Assembly: GCF_003945345.1 (NCBI RefSeq)
Contig: NZ_AP019308.1
Coordinates: 4,915,501-4,979,500, forward strand
DNA length: 64,000 nucleotides
Direction of reading: 5' to 3'
Source: Paenibacillus baekrokdamisoli
Lineage (GTDB): Bacteria > Bacillota > Bacilli > Paenibacillales > Paenibacillaceae
Shown piece after piece: positions 37,389 through 47,124 of this stretch. The stretch's first letter is position 1. Each line of letters opens with the position of its first letter. Position numbers and translations under genes: made by a program. The notes under the pieces are model-generated. The model had not been told where the DNA came from. It worked only from the letters and a program-made list of their open reading frames with translations, and searched no databases.

Positions 37389-38786
37389 CTATTTTTTTGC
37401 GGATTTATCCATGGCTGCCTGCAGCTTTTCCGCGAGCTTAGCCGAAGACAGACCGCCGACACTGTACTCCTGGAAGCTGGTGTAACTAGCTTCCACGTAG
37501 CTGCCCGAAAACTGGATCTCCGGAACCGGCGCCGGTTTCACGTTTTTCCTAAATTCTAGAAACTTCACGAAGAACGGAGGCAATTTGGACGGATCCTTGG
37601 GAGTAACGTTAATAGCTGTCAAAGACCCCGCATTGATGATCTTCTCGCCTGCCTCTTTGCTAGTCAGCATCTTCAAAAATTTGACGGCCGCATCCAGCTT
37701 GGCGCCGGTGACATTGGCATTCACAACGTAACCCCAACCGGTACCACCAGGTGCAATATTGCCAAGCTCGGGCTTGGAAGTTTGCGGAGGCAGGGTGGAG
37801 AATTCCGTATTATCGAGTATTTCTTTAGGCATTTGAGCGATCATACTAGAAATCATCCACGAACCCGAAATTATCATACCTGCTTTGCCGGTATAATAAT
37901 GGCTTTGCATTGCTTGCATACCATCAATGCTGTTCATATCTTTATTGAAGATGCCCAGCTTGATGAGCTCGCCCAGCATATCGATCGCTTTGACGTACTC
38001 CGGATCCGTAAATTTCGCTCCGGTACCTTCCCTGACGCTGTCGTACCAAGCCCGATCCATGTATCTGAACACCAGACCCGGCATAAAGGTGCTCGCAAGG
38101 GGATCTTTTGTTTTGTTGCCCATCGCCATCGGAATATAGCCATTAGCTTTGAGCTTCGTAATCGCCTCTTTGAATTCATCGAGATTGTTCGGGAAGTGGT
38201 CTATTCCGCTCTTCGCGAATATATCTTTATTCCAGTAAAGCACGGTGCTGATTAAAGATTCGTAAGGAACGCCATAAATTTTGCCCGCATATGTTTGATC
38301 GTCGAATGCGCCCGGAATGAATCCGTTTTTCCACTCCGCATCCTTCTCGAATATGGGGGTCAAATCAGCAATCAAATTGTTTTTGGAGAATGCCTGCTGC
38401 ATGGAAGGCAAGGCAGGGAATATATCCGGCAGGTCGTTGGCGGCAGCCAGCGTCTGAATCTTTGTCATATAAATGCTCGGGGAAATAATCTCCGCCGAGA
38501 AATCGATATCCGGATTTTCTTCCTGGAACCTTTTTATCGTGTCCCTGAAGTTAACAGCTTCCGCAGCCATGACATCCTCGCCGTATTGATAATAAAGCTT
38601 TAATTTGACTTTTTCCTTAGGCGCAGCCTCGGAACCAGAGCTGCTCTCGCTTGCACCGCTCGAAGCGGGTTCTGAAGCCGCAGGCGATGACTCTTTATTG
38701 TTGGTTCCGCCGCAGGCGGCTAATGCAAAAATGAGGCTGAAGGTCAAAAATGTAGTTACCAGCTTTCCCAACGTTTGTTTCCTCAT
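37389..38786 (-). CDS. Sugar ABC transporter substrate-binding lipoprotein
   Basis: Extracellular family 1 solute-binding protein of 465 residues. The signal peptide from MRKQTLGKLV has lipobox ALAAC with the lipidated Cys at about 25, followed by a Ser/Ala/Glu-rich linker. Typical motifs: GKIYGVPYE and GKAGMIISGSW. ATG 38786 has GGGGAGG 8 bases upstream; the frame is open to 38930, but that stretch lacks a signal peptide start. First of the three transporter genes, after the GHL6 and F5/8C genes on the same strand. Confidence 0.9.
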   Translation of the reverse strand: MRKQTLGKLVTTFLTFSLIFALAACGGTNNKESSPAASEPASSGASESSSGSEAAPKEKVKLKLYYQYGEDVMAAEAVNFRDTIKRFQEENPDIDFSAEIISPSIYMTKIQTLAAANDLPDIFPALPSMQQAFSKNNLIADLTPIFEKDAEWKNGFIPGAFDDQTYAGKIYGVPYESLISTVLYWNKDIFAKSGIDHFPNNLDEFKEAITKLKANGYIPMAMGNKTKDPLASTFMPGLVFRYMDRAWYDSVREGTGAKFTDPEYVKAIDMLGELIKLGIFNKDMNSIDGMQAMQSHYYTGKAGMIISGSWMISSMIAQMPKEILDNTEFSTLPPQTSKPELGNIAPGGTGWGYVVNANVTGAKLDAAVKFLKMLTSKEAGEKIINAGSLTAINVTPKDPSKLPPFFVKFLEFRKNVKPAPVPEIQFSGSYVEASYTSFQEYSVGGLSSAKLAEKLQAAMDKSAKK

Positions 38787-38981
38787 CCCGGAAACCTCCC
38801 CTTTGTAGTAACCATAGCTTGTATGTTTTAAAAACCTTGAATGCCTAGGATATTCAAGATTCAAAAACCGTGCTTGTGGCCGGAATATAGCCAAATGGTA
38901 TGGTTCAAATATACCTCCAGCCTTAGACAAATAAAATGAGCCTATGTGCAGAAATGGTGTAAAATTTCCTCATCTTAATTA

Positions 38982-41012
38982 TCATTCGAATTCAATCACA
39001 TGGAAGATGTCTAACCGCGGAAGGAATATGCGCGATTTCCCTTCACTATGCCCAATCGTCAGCACTTGATTATTGTCCAGAAGTACCGCCGTTTCAATAT
39101 CTTCCGAAAGTTCAATATATAGATCATAGATTGGGGATATAGGCGATGATTCCTGTTGGTTGATCGCGGCGAGATATCGTTTCCCTTCTTTCTCCCACCC
39201 TAGTATTTCGACAAAGCTCGGCGCATTGGATGTAAACTTCCATTCCCGGCACACCGAGTTTAACAGATTGTATACGACTCTCTTGCTCATGAAGGGTCTC
39301 GATTTTTCGATAGGCGCGGCAAGCCAAACGATCTTCCCTTTTCCTACGCTTTTGACGATGATCGCAGGCAGATCCGTGTCTATTCCTGGCGGATTCGAAT
39401 GAATAGCGGAGAAACGTTGTCCTTCCGTTAACGTGTAAGGAAGCGTGATCGTGGCGAGCACCTCGCAAGACCCCGACAGTTTGATCATGAGCTGCTTCCC
39501 GTCCACGGTTAACGGATTTTTCTGGCTAAACCCTTCCAGAACCGGCTTCCCTTTGTTCGTCGGATTCATATAGGTAACGTTATGTTCGGTTAAGCCGATC
39601 ACCTCCGCCTCCAACAACTCCAACAGTCTTCGATGACCGATCTGACCGCTTAAATAAAGGTTGCCTCCATTCTGTAAATAGCTCTCTATGGCATCCATTT
39701 CGTCATCGCGGATCACTGCGACGTCCGATATAACCAGGATATTGTCTTTGATCGTCTTCAAATTCCTACTGGCAACGATATCGAAGGGAACATTGTATTC
39801 TCTAAGAATGGACGCCATTTTCACTTGACCTTCAATGAAATCGTCCACTTTGAAAAGTTGTTCGCTAACAGGCTTGCCATTGTCCCTCCAGGTAAACTTC
39901 GAATGCGTCGATACCCAGACGGCTACATCGCTTAGCATTTCCCCGCTTACAACCTTTTCGTATCTTCTGGTTTTGTCAAACACCTCTTTCATGACATCTC
40001 GATAAACTTCCGGCGTAATTGTGCCATCGGGATTCAAGCCGTCGCAAAGCGAGAAGGCACCGTTATGAACCAGTGCGGTTACGGCATGAAGCAGTAACTC
40101 CTCTTTTGTTTTGGTTGTCGTATGGTAGGACAAGTCAGGATCGCAGCGCGAAGTGATATACACGAACGGCAGGTTCGGGCTCACACTTTTGTAATATTTA
40201 CAGCAGAAGGTTTGCTGCAAATAGCCTCCGTAATAATCGCCGCCAGCATAATCGCAAGCATCGACGACGAGGTCCGTATTGGCAAACTGCCATGGAAACA
40301 AAGCGACGGCAAAGTTATGCTCGACCGTCACATGTGGGTTGATTTCCTTAATACTGCTTGTTGAGAACGCTGCAAATTCCCCCATCCATCTTTCCCTGGC
40401 ATATTGGAAAGCCAGCCAATCTGGATCGCTCCAATCCACGATCTTAGGCATTTCCTTCCCTGTTTCTTCCAAATACCTCTCCGTGCAGCTATGGCAATAA
40501 CATACTTCCGGCCAGAAAGGCATATCCAAGAACATTCCTTCGAATGAATAATTTCTATTCAATTCCTGAAGGTTCGCCCGTACATACTCCCTATACGCTT
40601 TATTGTTCGCGCAGACGACCCCGTATCTGCCTTTCTTGAAGAAAGTGGATGCCTTTTCCTTTGAGGTCTTTCCGTCCGCGTAAACGCATCGCCAAGCCGG
40701 ATGATTCTCATAAGCCCAGTTGTCGAAAATTTGAGAATAATATACGATGACGGACATTTCGTTCTGATGGCAAAGCTCGATCATCTCGCCGACGTAGTCT
40801 CTGCCTCGTAATCCTTTATGCATTCTGCCAACCGAGCACGGCCAGTAACACAGCCCTGTATGAGGCTTAGCCTTGACCACGACATTCTGGGCTCCCGAGA
40901 GCTTGATCGTCGAAACAATCTCTTCCGGATTTACCTTGGAGAGAAACTCCTCATTCCAATCGTCAATGTGCGCGTCTAAAAAAATACGGCGGTAGTTTCC
41001 CTCTATCCACAT
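38982..41012 (-). CDS. GHL6-type glycoside hydrolase with C-terminal trimerisation-like domain, alpha-L-fucosidase candidate
   Basis: Cytoplasmic 676-residue protein (no signal peptide). The N-terminal TIM barrel (about 5-330) shows HIDDWN, FEGMFLDMPFWPEVCYC with a paired-Cys site (CYCHSC) and DACDYAGGDYYGG, which fit the GHL6 family; residues about 370-560 resemble the beta-galactosidase trimerisation domain (GNLYLSGQIG). Related proteins include GH151 alpha-L-fucosidases known from Paenibacillus, and a fucose isomerase lies 20 kb away, but a beta-galactosidase-like activity is also possible. ATG 41012 has AGGAG upstream. Followed by the binding-protein/permease operon, whose cargo it may cleave. 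Confidence 0.7.
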   Translation of the reverse strand: MWIEGNYRRIFLDAHIDDWNEEFLSKVNPEEIVSTIKLSGAQNVVVKAKPHTGLCYWPCSVGRMHKGLRGRDYVGEMIELCHQNEMSVIVYYSQIFDNWAYENHPAWRCVYADGKTSKEKASTFFKKGRYGVVCANNKAYREYVRANLQELNRNYSFEGMFLDMPFWPEVCYCHSCTERYLEETGKEMPKIVDWSDPDWLAFQYARERWMGEFAAFSTSSIKEINPHVTVEHNFAVALFPWQFANTDLVVDACDYAGGDYYGGYLQQTFCCKYYKSVSPNLPFVYITSRCDPDLSYHTTTKTKEELLLHAVTALVHNGAFSLCDGLNPDGTITPEVYRDVMKEVFDKTRRYEKVVSGEMLSDVAVWVSTHSKFTWRDNGKPVSEQLFKVDDFIEGQVKMASILREYNVPFDIVASRNLKTIKDNILVISDVAVIRDDEMDAIESYLQNGGNLYLSGQIGHRRLLELLEAEVIGLTEHNVTYMNPTNKGKPVLEGFSQKNPLTVDGKQLMIKLSGSCEVLATITLPYTLTEGQRFSAIHSNPPGIDTDLPAIIVKSVGKGKIVWLAAPIEKSRPFMSKRVVYNLLNSVCREWKFTSNAPSFVEILGWEKEGKRYLAAINQQESSPISPIYDLYIELSEDIETAVLLDNNQVLTIGHSEGKSRIFLPRLDIFHVIEFE

Positions 41013-41043
41013 GGTGGAAATCACTCCTGTGCTGCATATTTTA

Positions 41044-41083
41044 TTCGAATAGCGCCGAACACCAGAGGCGCGCGCTATTCGAA
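41044..41083. promoter_or_regulatory. 12-bp perfect inverted repeat before the GHL6 gene
   Basis: TTCGAATAGCGC (41044-41055) and GCGCTATTCGAA (41072-41083), 16 bases apart, 32 bases upstream of the GHL6 start. No T-run follows, so it is more likely an operator or attenuator/processing hairpin than a terminator. Confidence 0.5.
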
Positions 41084-41174
41084 CCATCTCTATCGTAAGA
41101 GAATAGAAGCAAAGAAATAATGGGTCTATTTACTAAAATGGTTTGTAATCTCCATCATTATTGCGTAATTCCTA

Positions 41175-44100
41175 TCAATTACCGTACAGCTCGAATTCAT
41201 AGATTCTCGCATAAAGATCGGTCGCCAGTTGGCCCGGCTTCGTAATATACAATCTCACGTATTTTGCCGTAAACGGCACAATGGAGCGGTCAGTGATGTT
41301 GGCCATGTTTCCGGTTACGGTGTCTCTGTCGCTCCAATTAACGCCGTCATTGCTGGATTGCAGCTTAAAATCGCTGGTATTCTGAACCGGGGTTTCCTTG
41401 CTCCCGGAATGCTTCACGACATATCGGGCCACTTCGGTGCTTTGGCCTAGATCCACCTGGAGCCAATGGGTACTTGAGCCGTTGCCAGAGCGCCAGTAGG
41501 TAAAATTGCTGTCATCTCCATTGACGGCCAATGCCCCGCCGTTCAACAGGATGCTCCTTTTGAAGTACTGCGTCGGAGCGGAAACGTCGATGCTGTCTGT
41601 TTGGACCGGTTTGTTTCTCGCCAGATTTCCATTCCCCTGCACATACGTCTCGAACTCGTAGATGCGCGCGTACCCGTCGGATGGATTCTGATGGGAGCGC
41701 GTAATGTACAACCTGACATATCTCGCTTTGAACGGAGCGACGCTGCGGTCGGTAACGGAGGCCGTATTGTCCCAGACGCTATCCCGATCCGTCCAGTGGA
41801 TCCCGTCATCGCTGGACTGAAGCTTGAAGTCTCTCGTATTGTTGGACACCGCCTCTTGGACGCCGGCATGCTTGACGACATACCTTCCGATTGGCGTCGA
41901 TTGTCCAAGATCTACGCTAAGCCAATGAGGGCCGTGTCCGTATGCGGATCTCCACATGCCCCCCTGATCGACATTACCGTTCACCGCTTTGGTTGCGGTC
42001 AACTGTGGTGAATATTCGCTGTCCGCGGAGGCAGTACGGTTCAGGGCTTTATTCGACATATCCGGCTTGTACAGCTCGAATTCGTAAATTCTGGCATGCC
42101 CGTCCGCTGGGTCTTGATGCGGCTGGGTAATGTACAGCCTCACGTACCTGGCCGTGAAAGGCGTCACGTTGCGGTCTGTCAGTGAATCAGCGTTTCCTGT
42201 TACGGTGTCGCGGTCCGTCCAGGTAGAACCGTCATCGCTGGATTGAATCTTAAAGCTCTTGGTATTGGTAACCGCAGCTTCCCTTGTACCGGCATGCTTG
42301 ATCACATATCGGTCAATTGTGGTACTCTGCCCCAGGTCGACCGTGAGCCAATGGGGACTGAGCCCGTATGCGGACGTCCACATATCGTGCAGATCCGTAT
42401 TGCCGTTCAAGGCTTTATCCGCTTCCTGCCCTGCGGTATGCACGCTGTCGGCCGCTGCAGACTTACTGTAGGCAATATTGCTGTAAGTCTGTGAAGGCGG
42501 CGTATAAGTTGCAGTAGCGTTTTGTGCCAGTGCGATCAATTCGTCTACTTTGATATGTTTTCCGTTGCCTCCCACAACCGCTATTTTGACCGTAAATCCT
42601 TTCTTGCCGCTCCATCCGGTCAGACCTTTGAGATTAAACGTATATTTGCCTCCCGCAGCCGCATTGCCGTCCATCATGAACACATCGTCGAATCCCTTGT
42701 TATCATTAATCAAAATATTCCAGGCTGCGCCGTAGGACACATCCGGTACTTGAATTTGCAAATAGGGATAAGCGTCCAAATCATAGTAAACCGGTTTGGA
42801 GACAAAGCCCCAAGTGGAATCGCTGCCCGTTTTTATCGTCGCTATCGTCCCGTCCGTCGTAATGACGGCATTTTCGTTGACCATTTTATTGCCCCAATTC
42901 GACGTCTCTGCGAAATCGTCGAGCTTTTTGCTCGCAGGAGTCGAAGGATCGGATGCTTGGGGGATCAAGCCCAGGAAGGCGTTAACCGTTGTGGCCGATT
43001 GGCTGTAGCTGCCGTTCTGATATTGACTCAAGGCGGTTTGATAATCGGCCTTGTAAGCTAACAGTTGTTCTGTTACGCCGATATCCCGTCCCGATTCCTG
43101 CAGCTTGCGGTAGGCCTGAATCAGCTTGATTTGCGCGTCTTGCATCGCCTCGAATCGGCTCATTTTAATGGCATCGGCAGTCTCGATTTTAACGCGAACG
43201 TAAGTGCCTGAAGCGAGCGTATGCGAGATGCCCGCGCTTAGCTGCGCGGCGGTTTTCCCGGACGTGGACATGCTCCCCGACGGATCCGTAATGGACAACG
43301 AATAGCTTCCCGCCTCAAGATGTTTGAACCGCATGTTGAACGTCTGGCTGGACCCAGTCGGATTGTAGAATATAAAATTGCGCTCAATAGATGAAAGTGC
43401 CAATTCCGGCTGATCGAGATTATCCAGGTTAACCGCCAGAATATCCCGGTTGTCAGCGTCTCCGAACGCTTCATACAGCATATAGGCGAGGAAAGGATTG
43501 TTCGCCATATAGATGGAAGGGCCCATAAAGCCGTGAGAAGTCTGCACTTCCGACGTATAATAGTCTTCGATCGGCAAATACGCCGCGCCGCTATTAACGA
43601 AACGGGTAATTGCCGATCCGAATACCGCCGGATCCCAGGTCGCGGAGTAGAAAGTAAAGTTGTTTTGTCTGTTCACGTTGAACATTTTGAGCAGCAGATC
43701 GATGTTCGTATTCGAGGAATTGCGCAAGATCGTCGTCAGATTCTGGTAAGTCAGGATGTTTTCCCAAGAAGTCGGCGACATGGCGGACGAGAAAGGATGG
43801 AAAAGCCCTTGGCTCTGCATGGATTGGTCGGCAGCATTTCCCCTGATCCCGCTCTCGTACCAATTCATCAACCGGAGCGTCGTATTCTTGAAATCATTGG
43901 AATACGCTAGATATTTGGGCAATCCGGTGGTTTCGTACAGCAGCTCGCTTGCCGAGATTCCGTACGCGTTGTTCGTCACCTCGTTTAGCGCGAACTCGTA
44001 GGGATCGTCGTAGGTTTTCGTAAAGGTCGGATTGGACATTTTGTACGTCATGCCTTCGAAAAGCCCATCGACTGCTTTTTTCGCTTCATCTAAATATCTC

Positions 44101-45758
44101 TGTTCATTGGTAGCCTTATAAGCAAGCATCATGTCATATGCGAACAATCCGGCCGCCCACACATCCGTCGGTGCGCCAAGTGTCGTTCCGTAGTCAATGC
44201 TTTTAACCGGCAGCTTGCTTTGGACGCTCCATTGCAGTGGAAATACGTAATTCGTATGATGGGCAAGCTCAATGAGTCCTTCAAGGCCCATTATATATTT
44301 GCCACCGATCGCCGGATCGAATTCGGCTGGATCGCGCATCTTATGCGCAATCCACGTATTGATGCTGAAGGTCGGATTGGCCCAGCTGAATTCGATGAAC
44401 TGGTTTTGATAGTCTTTAGAATTCTCAAAGCTGCGGATGAGCTTGGACTCGGGATTGTAATAGACTAACAAATCGTCGAGCTGATCGTTAATGAAATTCC
44501 TTTGCGTCAGATTCGGATGCAGCCGTTCGTAAGCGATCCACGGGACCATGGCATTATTGCCCGTTTCCCAGTCACCTAATAGCGTGAACGAAGGATCGCG
44601 GGTCGCATTGGGATGCTCCTGCGCATAAGAAGCGTAATCCGCGCGGCGCACCAGCTGCGAGTTGGTCCGTTCCGGGAAAACAGGGCCGTCATTCCAAGTG
44701 CCGCTCACGCCGTAGTCGCGTTGATTGGACACACCGTCATTCGTACCGTATTCGTGGTAAGGCTGAATCTTGTACGTGACATCTGGTAGCATTAGCTGCT
44801 CGGCGGCTTTGCCGCCGAAAAATTCGTAGGTCAGCTGGCCCGGGTCCATAACATTCTGGGGCCAGGTTGTCGAGGACGGAAAACGTTCCGAGAAGATGTT
44901 TACCATCTTGTCCAACGCGGCCATTCGGCTAGCCGGCCCCTGCGGGCTATAGTTTCCATAGAGGTAAAACTCGGTCACCATGTCCCCCGAAGCGATATAT
45001 TGGGTACCTGCAGGCTGCTTCCGGGGTTCAAGTCCCATAGCGATCATGCCATCCTGCTCCTTGACTCTCACCTGTACGTCTTTAAAGCGATTGAAGTTTT
45101 GGGAAGTCGAAAACCAGTTGGTGGAAGCCATGTTATAGAAGATACCGGCCTCCTTTTTTCCCGTCCACAAGTAAGCGGCAGGAAACGTGTTGTTCCATTG
45201 CACCGTATCGTCCGGAGATTCATAAGAGGGCGATTCCTGATGCACCTCGATCAGATCGTTCGGAATGCCATTGATCCAGAACAGGCTTGCCGGCTCCAAT
45301 CCATGCAATTGCAAATCGGAAGTGAGGTGATTCGTTATCTTGAAGTGGATGAGCGGACTGCCGCTGTTCACTTCGACGAGAATATCGAAATTATAAGCGG
45401 GATTCGAATGCGTGCCACTGAACAGAACGGCGATATGTGAGCCCGTGTTATTCAGGATCGAGAAGGAAGTGGGGTACAAGTCAGACCCGGGGCCCATGGC
45501 AAGCGGACGGCTTCCGTCGAACAAAGGCTGCCATTTTTCTCCACCCATATCGATATAGGTCTTAAGCTTATATTTGCCGTTCGAATCTTTGATGAATTCA
45601 AGCTTCTGCTTTTCATTGATCAACGTTACCGTGTCGGGGTTCGCCGATACTCCTAGCCACAGGTTATATGCCGCATGCACTTTGCCGGGCGCATAATTCG
45701 TGGAGCCCAAAATCAACACAAAAGCGATAAACATGGCAGACATTTTCTTCAATAACAT
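41175..45758 (-). CDS. Large secreted glycosidase-like protein with three C-terminal F5/8C (CBM32-like) domains
   Basis: Extracellular protein of 1527 residues. The signal peptide runs from MLLKKMSAMF to about residue 30. About 800 residues follow with an N-terminal beta sandwich and a long helical region that fits an (alpha/alpha)6 barrel, as in several glycosidases and lyases; the catalytic family is not recognised. A coiled segment (about 860-960) and a beta domain follow, then three tandem discoidin domains, each with NLGQST-like and ARYVRLYIT motifs and ending in YEFELY. ATG 45758 is selected for GGAGG upstream; the frame is open to 45935. Same strand as GHL6 and the transporter, so together a plausible polysaccharide-utilisation unit. 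Confidence 0.8.
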   Translation of the reverse strand: MLLKKMSAMFIAFVLILGSTNYAPGKVHAAYNLWLGVSANPDTVTLINEKQKLEFIKDSNGKYKLKTYIDMGGEKWQPLFDGSRPLAMGPGSDLYPTSFSILNNTGSHIAVLFSGTHSNPAYNFDILVEVNSGSPLIHFKITNHLTSDLQLHGLEPASLFWINGIPNDLIEVHQESPSYESPDDTVQWNNTFPAAYLWTGKKEAGIFYNMASTNWFSTSQNFNRFKDVQVRVKEQDGMIAMGLEPRKQPAGTQYIASGDMVTEFYLYGNYSPQGPASRMAALDKMVNIFSERFPSSTTWPQNVMDPGQLTYEFFGGKAAEQLMLPDVTYKIQPYHEYGTNDGVSNQRDYGVSGTWNDGPVFPERTNSQLVRRADYASYAQEHPNATRDPSFTLLGDWETGNNAMVPWIAYERLHPNLTQRNFINDQLDDLLVYYNPESKLIRSFENSKDYQNQFIEFSWANPTFSINTWIAHKMRDPAEFDPAIGGKYIMGLEGLIELAHHTNYVFPLQWSVQSKLPVKSIDYGTTLGAPTDVWAAGLFAYDMMLAYKATNEQRYLDEAKKAVDGLFEGMTYKMSNPTFTKTYDDPYEFALNEVTNNAYGISASELLYETTGLPKYLAYSNDFKNTTLRLMNWYESGIRGNAADQSMQSQGLFHPFSSAMSPTSWENILTYQNLTTILRNSSNTNIDLLLKMFNVNRQNNFTFYSATWDPAVFGSAITRFVNSGAAYLPIEDYYTSEVQTSHGFMGPSIYMANNPFLAYMLYEAFGDADNRDILAVNLDNLDQPELALSSIERNFIFYNPTGSSQTFNMRFKHLEAGSYSLSITDPSGSMSTSGKTAAQLSAGISHTLASGTYVRVKIETADAIKMSRFEAMQDAQIKLIQAYRKLQESGRDIGVTEQLLAYKADYQTALSQYQNGSYSQSATTVNAFLGLIPQASDPSTPASKKLDDFAETSNWGNKMVNENAVITTDGTIATIKTGSDSTWGFVSKPVYYDLDAYPYLQIQVPDVSYGAAWNILINDNKGFDDVFMMDGNAAAGGKYTFNLKGLTGWSGKKGFTVKIAVVGGNGKHIKVDELIALAQNATATYTPPSQTYSNIAYSKSAAADSVHTAGQEADKALNGNTDLHDMWTSAYGLSPHWLTVDLGQSTTIDRYVIKHAGTREAAVTNTKSFKIQSSDDGSTWTDRDTVTGNADSLTDRNVTPFTARYVRLYITQPHQDPADGHARIYEFELYKPDMSNKALNRTASADSEYSPQLTATKAVNGNVDQGGMWRSAYGHGPHWLSVDLGQSTPIGRYVVKHAGVQEAVSNNTRDFKLQSSDDGIHWTDRDSVWDNTASVTDRSVAPFKARYVRLYITRSHQNPSDGYARIYEFETYVQGNGNLARNKPVQTDSIDVSAPTQYFKRSILLNGGALAVNGDDSNFTYWRSGNGSSTHWLQVDLGQSTEVARYVVKHSGSKETPVQNTSDFKLQSSNDGVNWSDRDTVTGNMANITDRSIVPFTAKYVRLYITKPGQLATDLYARIYEFELYGN

Positions 45759-46050
45759 TACTTTCTTCCTCCTTATATTCAGGAATGCGCTTTCATAAAC
45801 GTGAATCGCTCCGTCCAGTAAGTTGTCTAACGAAATTATAGCCCCCCAAGCATATACATTTTTCATTCGGATGTCTTTAGTCGTATCCATGAAAACTTGT
45901 GTATTCGTATGATATACAACATCTATCCGTTCCACTTCTCAGCAGGAACAACCTGACGAGCGGCACTAAGCGTGCTTCAGCATGGTGATGTCCACTGACG
46001 CAGACCCAATCCTATCATGGCCTTGCAACCGCAATACCCCCCTCCAAAAA

Positions 46051-46088
46051 AATGCTTAGAACCGCAAAACATTGCGGTTCTAAGCATT
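46051..46088 (-). terminator. Strong terminator with perfect 17-bp stem
   Basis: AATGCTTAGAACCGCAA / TTGCGGTTCTAAGCATT, 4-base loop, seven Ts behind it on the minus strand. The nearest minus-strand reading frame is only a 34-codon remnant (46126-46230), so this looks like the terminator of a mostly deleted gene. Confidence 0.8.
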
Positions 46089-46125
46089 TAAACAGGCTAT
46101 GGCTCTATAACATGTTTACATCGAC

Positions 46126-46230
46126 TCAAATGAAATGCAATTCTTGGAGTATCTGCCTTGCTTCAATGTGCACAAGCTCTGCGATCCGGTCGGCTTCCTC
46201 TCGATAAACGCAGCCGGTCTCCGGGTTCAC
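46126..46230 (-). pseudogene. Short protein-like remnant before the terminator
   Basis: The minus-strand frame reads CVYREEADRIAELVHIEARQ and ends at TGA 46126, just upstream of a strong terminator. An in-frame stop lies immediately before it. The helix-rich text looks like the C-terminus of a lost gene; family unknown. Confidence 0.25.
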
Positions 46231-46283
46231 CGCATTTCAAAGTGCTCAATTCCTTCATATTCATCATGCAACTAATAAACATT

Positions 46284-46344
46284 TTGTTGTATAATAAACT
46301 CAATGTAAAAATAATCTACAAAGCAGGATGCAATTGTTGTACAA
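46284..46344 (+). promoter_or_regulatory. Direct repeats and -10 box upstream of the TetR gene
   Basis: TTGTTGTATAA (46284-46294) and TTGTTGTACAA (46334-46344) are near-identical and exactly 50 bases apart. The first overlaps a perfect TATAAT (46290-46295). Plausible autoregulatory operators of the TetR-type repressor. Confidence 0.4.
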
Positions 46345-46374
46345 AGCATTTATGGGGAAAGGAAATGAGAGCCC

Positions 46375-46971
46375 ATGTCAACAAAATCGCCGCGTACGGA
46401 TCCGCGTGTACTTCGCACGCGCCAATTGATTCGAGATGCATTTATCGATTTGCTTCAGGAGATTGAGCTTGAGAAAATAACCGTGAATCGTATTGCAGAA
46501 CGCGCTACGATCAATCGTGTCACCTTCTATCTTCATTACCGGGATATTCCGGATATGCTGGAGAGGATCGCGGATGACATGATCAAAGAAATTCATGCTA
46601 TCTTGGAGGATGTTCGGGATCAGTCCCATGTTGACTTGGATTGGTCCACATTGCTCAGAATGCTTGAGCATATCGCGGAAAATTCAAAATTTTACAAGGT
46701 GCTGCTCGCTTCAAAACGCATATCGGTCTTCACCGATCGACTTATGAATCTGATGGTTGATGTTATCACCATCAGATTCGAGAAGCGAGACGCTTCCTCT
46801 TCTGATTCGGCTGTGAGTGTTCCAAAAGATATTGCAATCTGGTACGGCTCCTCCGCCTTCATCGGTACAATTGTCTGCTGGCTTCGCAATGATATGCCCT
46901 ACACACCGCTTTTTCTCGCCAAGCAGCTTTCTCTGCTGTTCCGTTTACATCAAAATACGACCAGTTCATAG
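46375..46971 (+). CDS. TetR/AcrR-family transcriptional regulator
   Basis: 198 residues. N-terminal HTH with ITVNRIAERATINRVTFYLH, followed by the family's usual YRD segment; the C-terminal ligand domain with FYKVLLASKRISVFTDRLM and IVCWLRNDMPY fits the TetR_C_7/8 subgroup (DhaS/YxbF-like). ATG 46375 is preceded by GGAAATGAGAG. It stands alone; the neighbours give no clear target. A perfect hairpin (47007-47026) follows. Confidence 0.88.
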   Translation: MSTKSPRTDPRVLRTRQLIRDAFIDLLQEIELEKITVNRIAERATINRVTFYLHYRDIPDMLERIADDMIKEIHAILEDVRDQSHVDLDWSTLLRMLEHIAENSKFYKVLLASKRISVFTDRLMNLMVDVITIRFEKRDASSSDSAVSVPKDIAIWYGSSAFIGTIVCWLRNDMPYTPLFLAKQLSLLFRLHQNTTSS

Positions 46972-47006
46972 ATTCGGCCGGAATGAATTCATCAAAACTA
47001 GAATAA

Positions 47007-47026
47007 GCGCATGCTTGTGCATGCGC
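47007..47026. terminator. Hairpin after the TetR gene
   Basis: GCGCATGC-TTGT-GCATGCGC, perfect 8-bp stem with 4-base loop, 36 bases past the stop. No long T-run, so termination efficiency is uncertain. Confidence 0.45.
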
Positions 47027-47124
47027 CTCTCATAGAACCGTACGTGATAAAGTAGACCTCCCATACTCAGAGACCGGTTAGACAATCATCACAATGCCTA
47101 ATCGACCTCTCTTTTATTCTCCAC

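Noticed and set aside
45782..45795. cre-like GGAATGCGCTTTCA upstream of the large F5/8C protein
   Set aside because: Two mismatches, including an outer conserved position; not strong enough to list.
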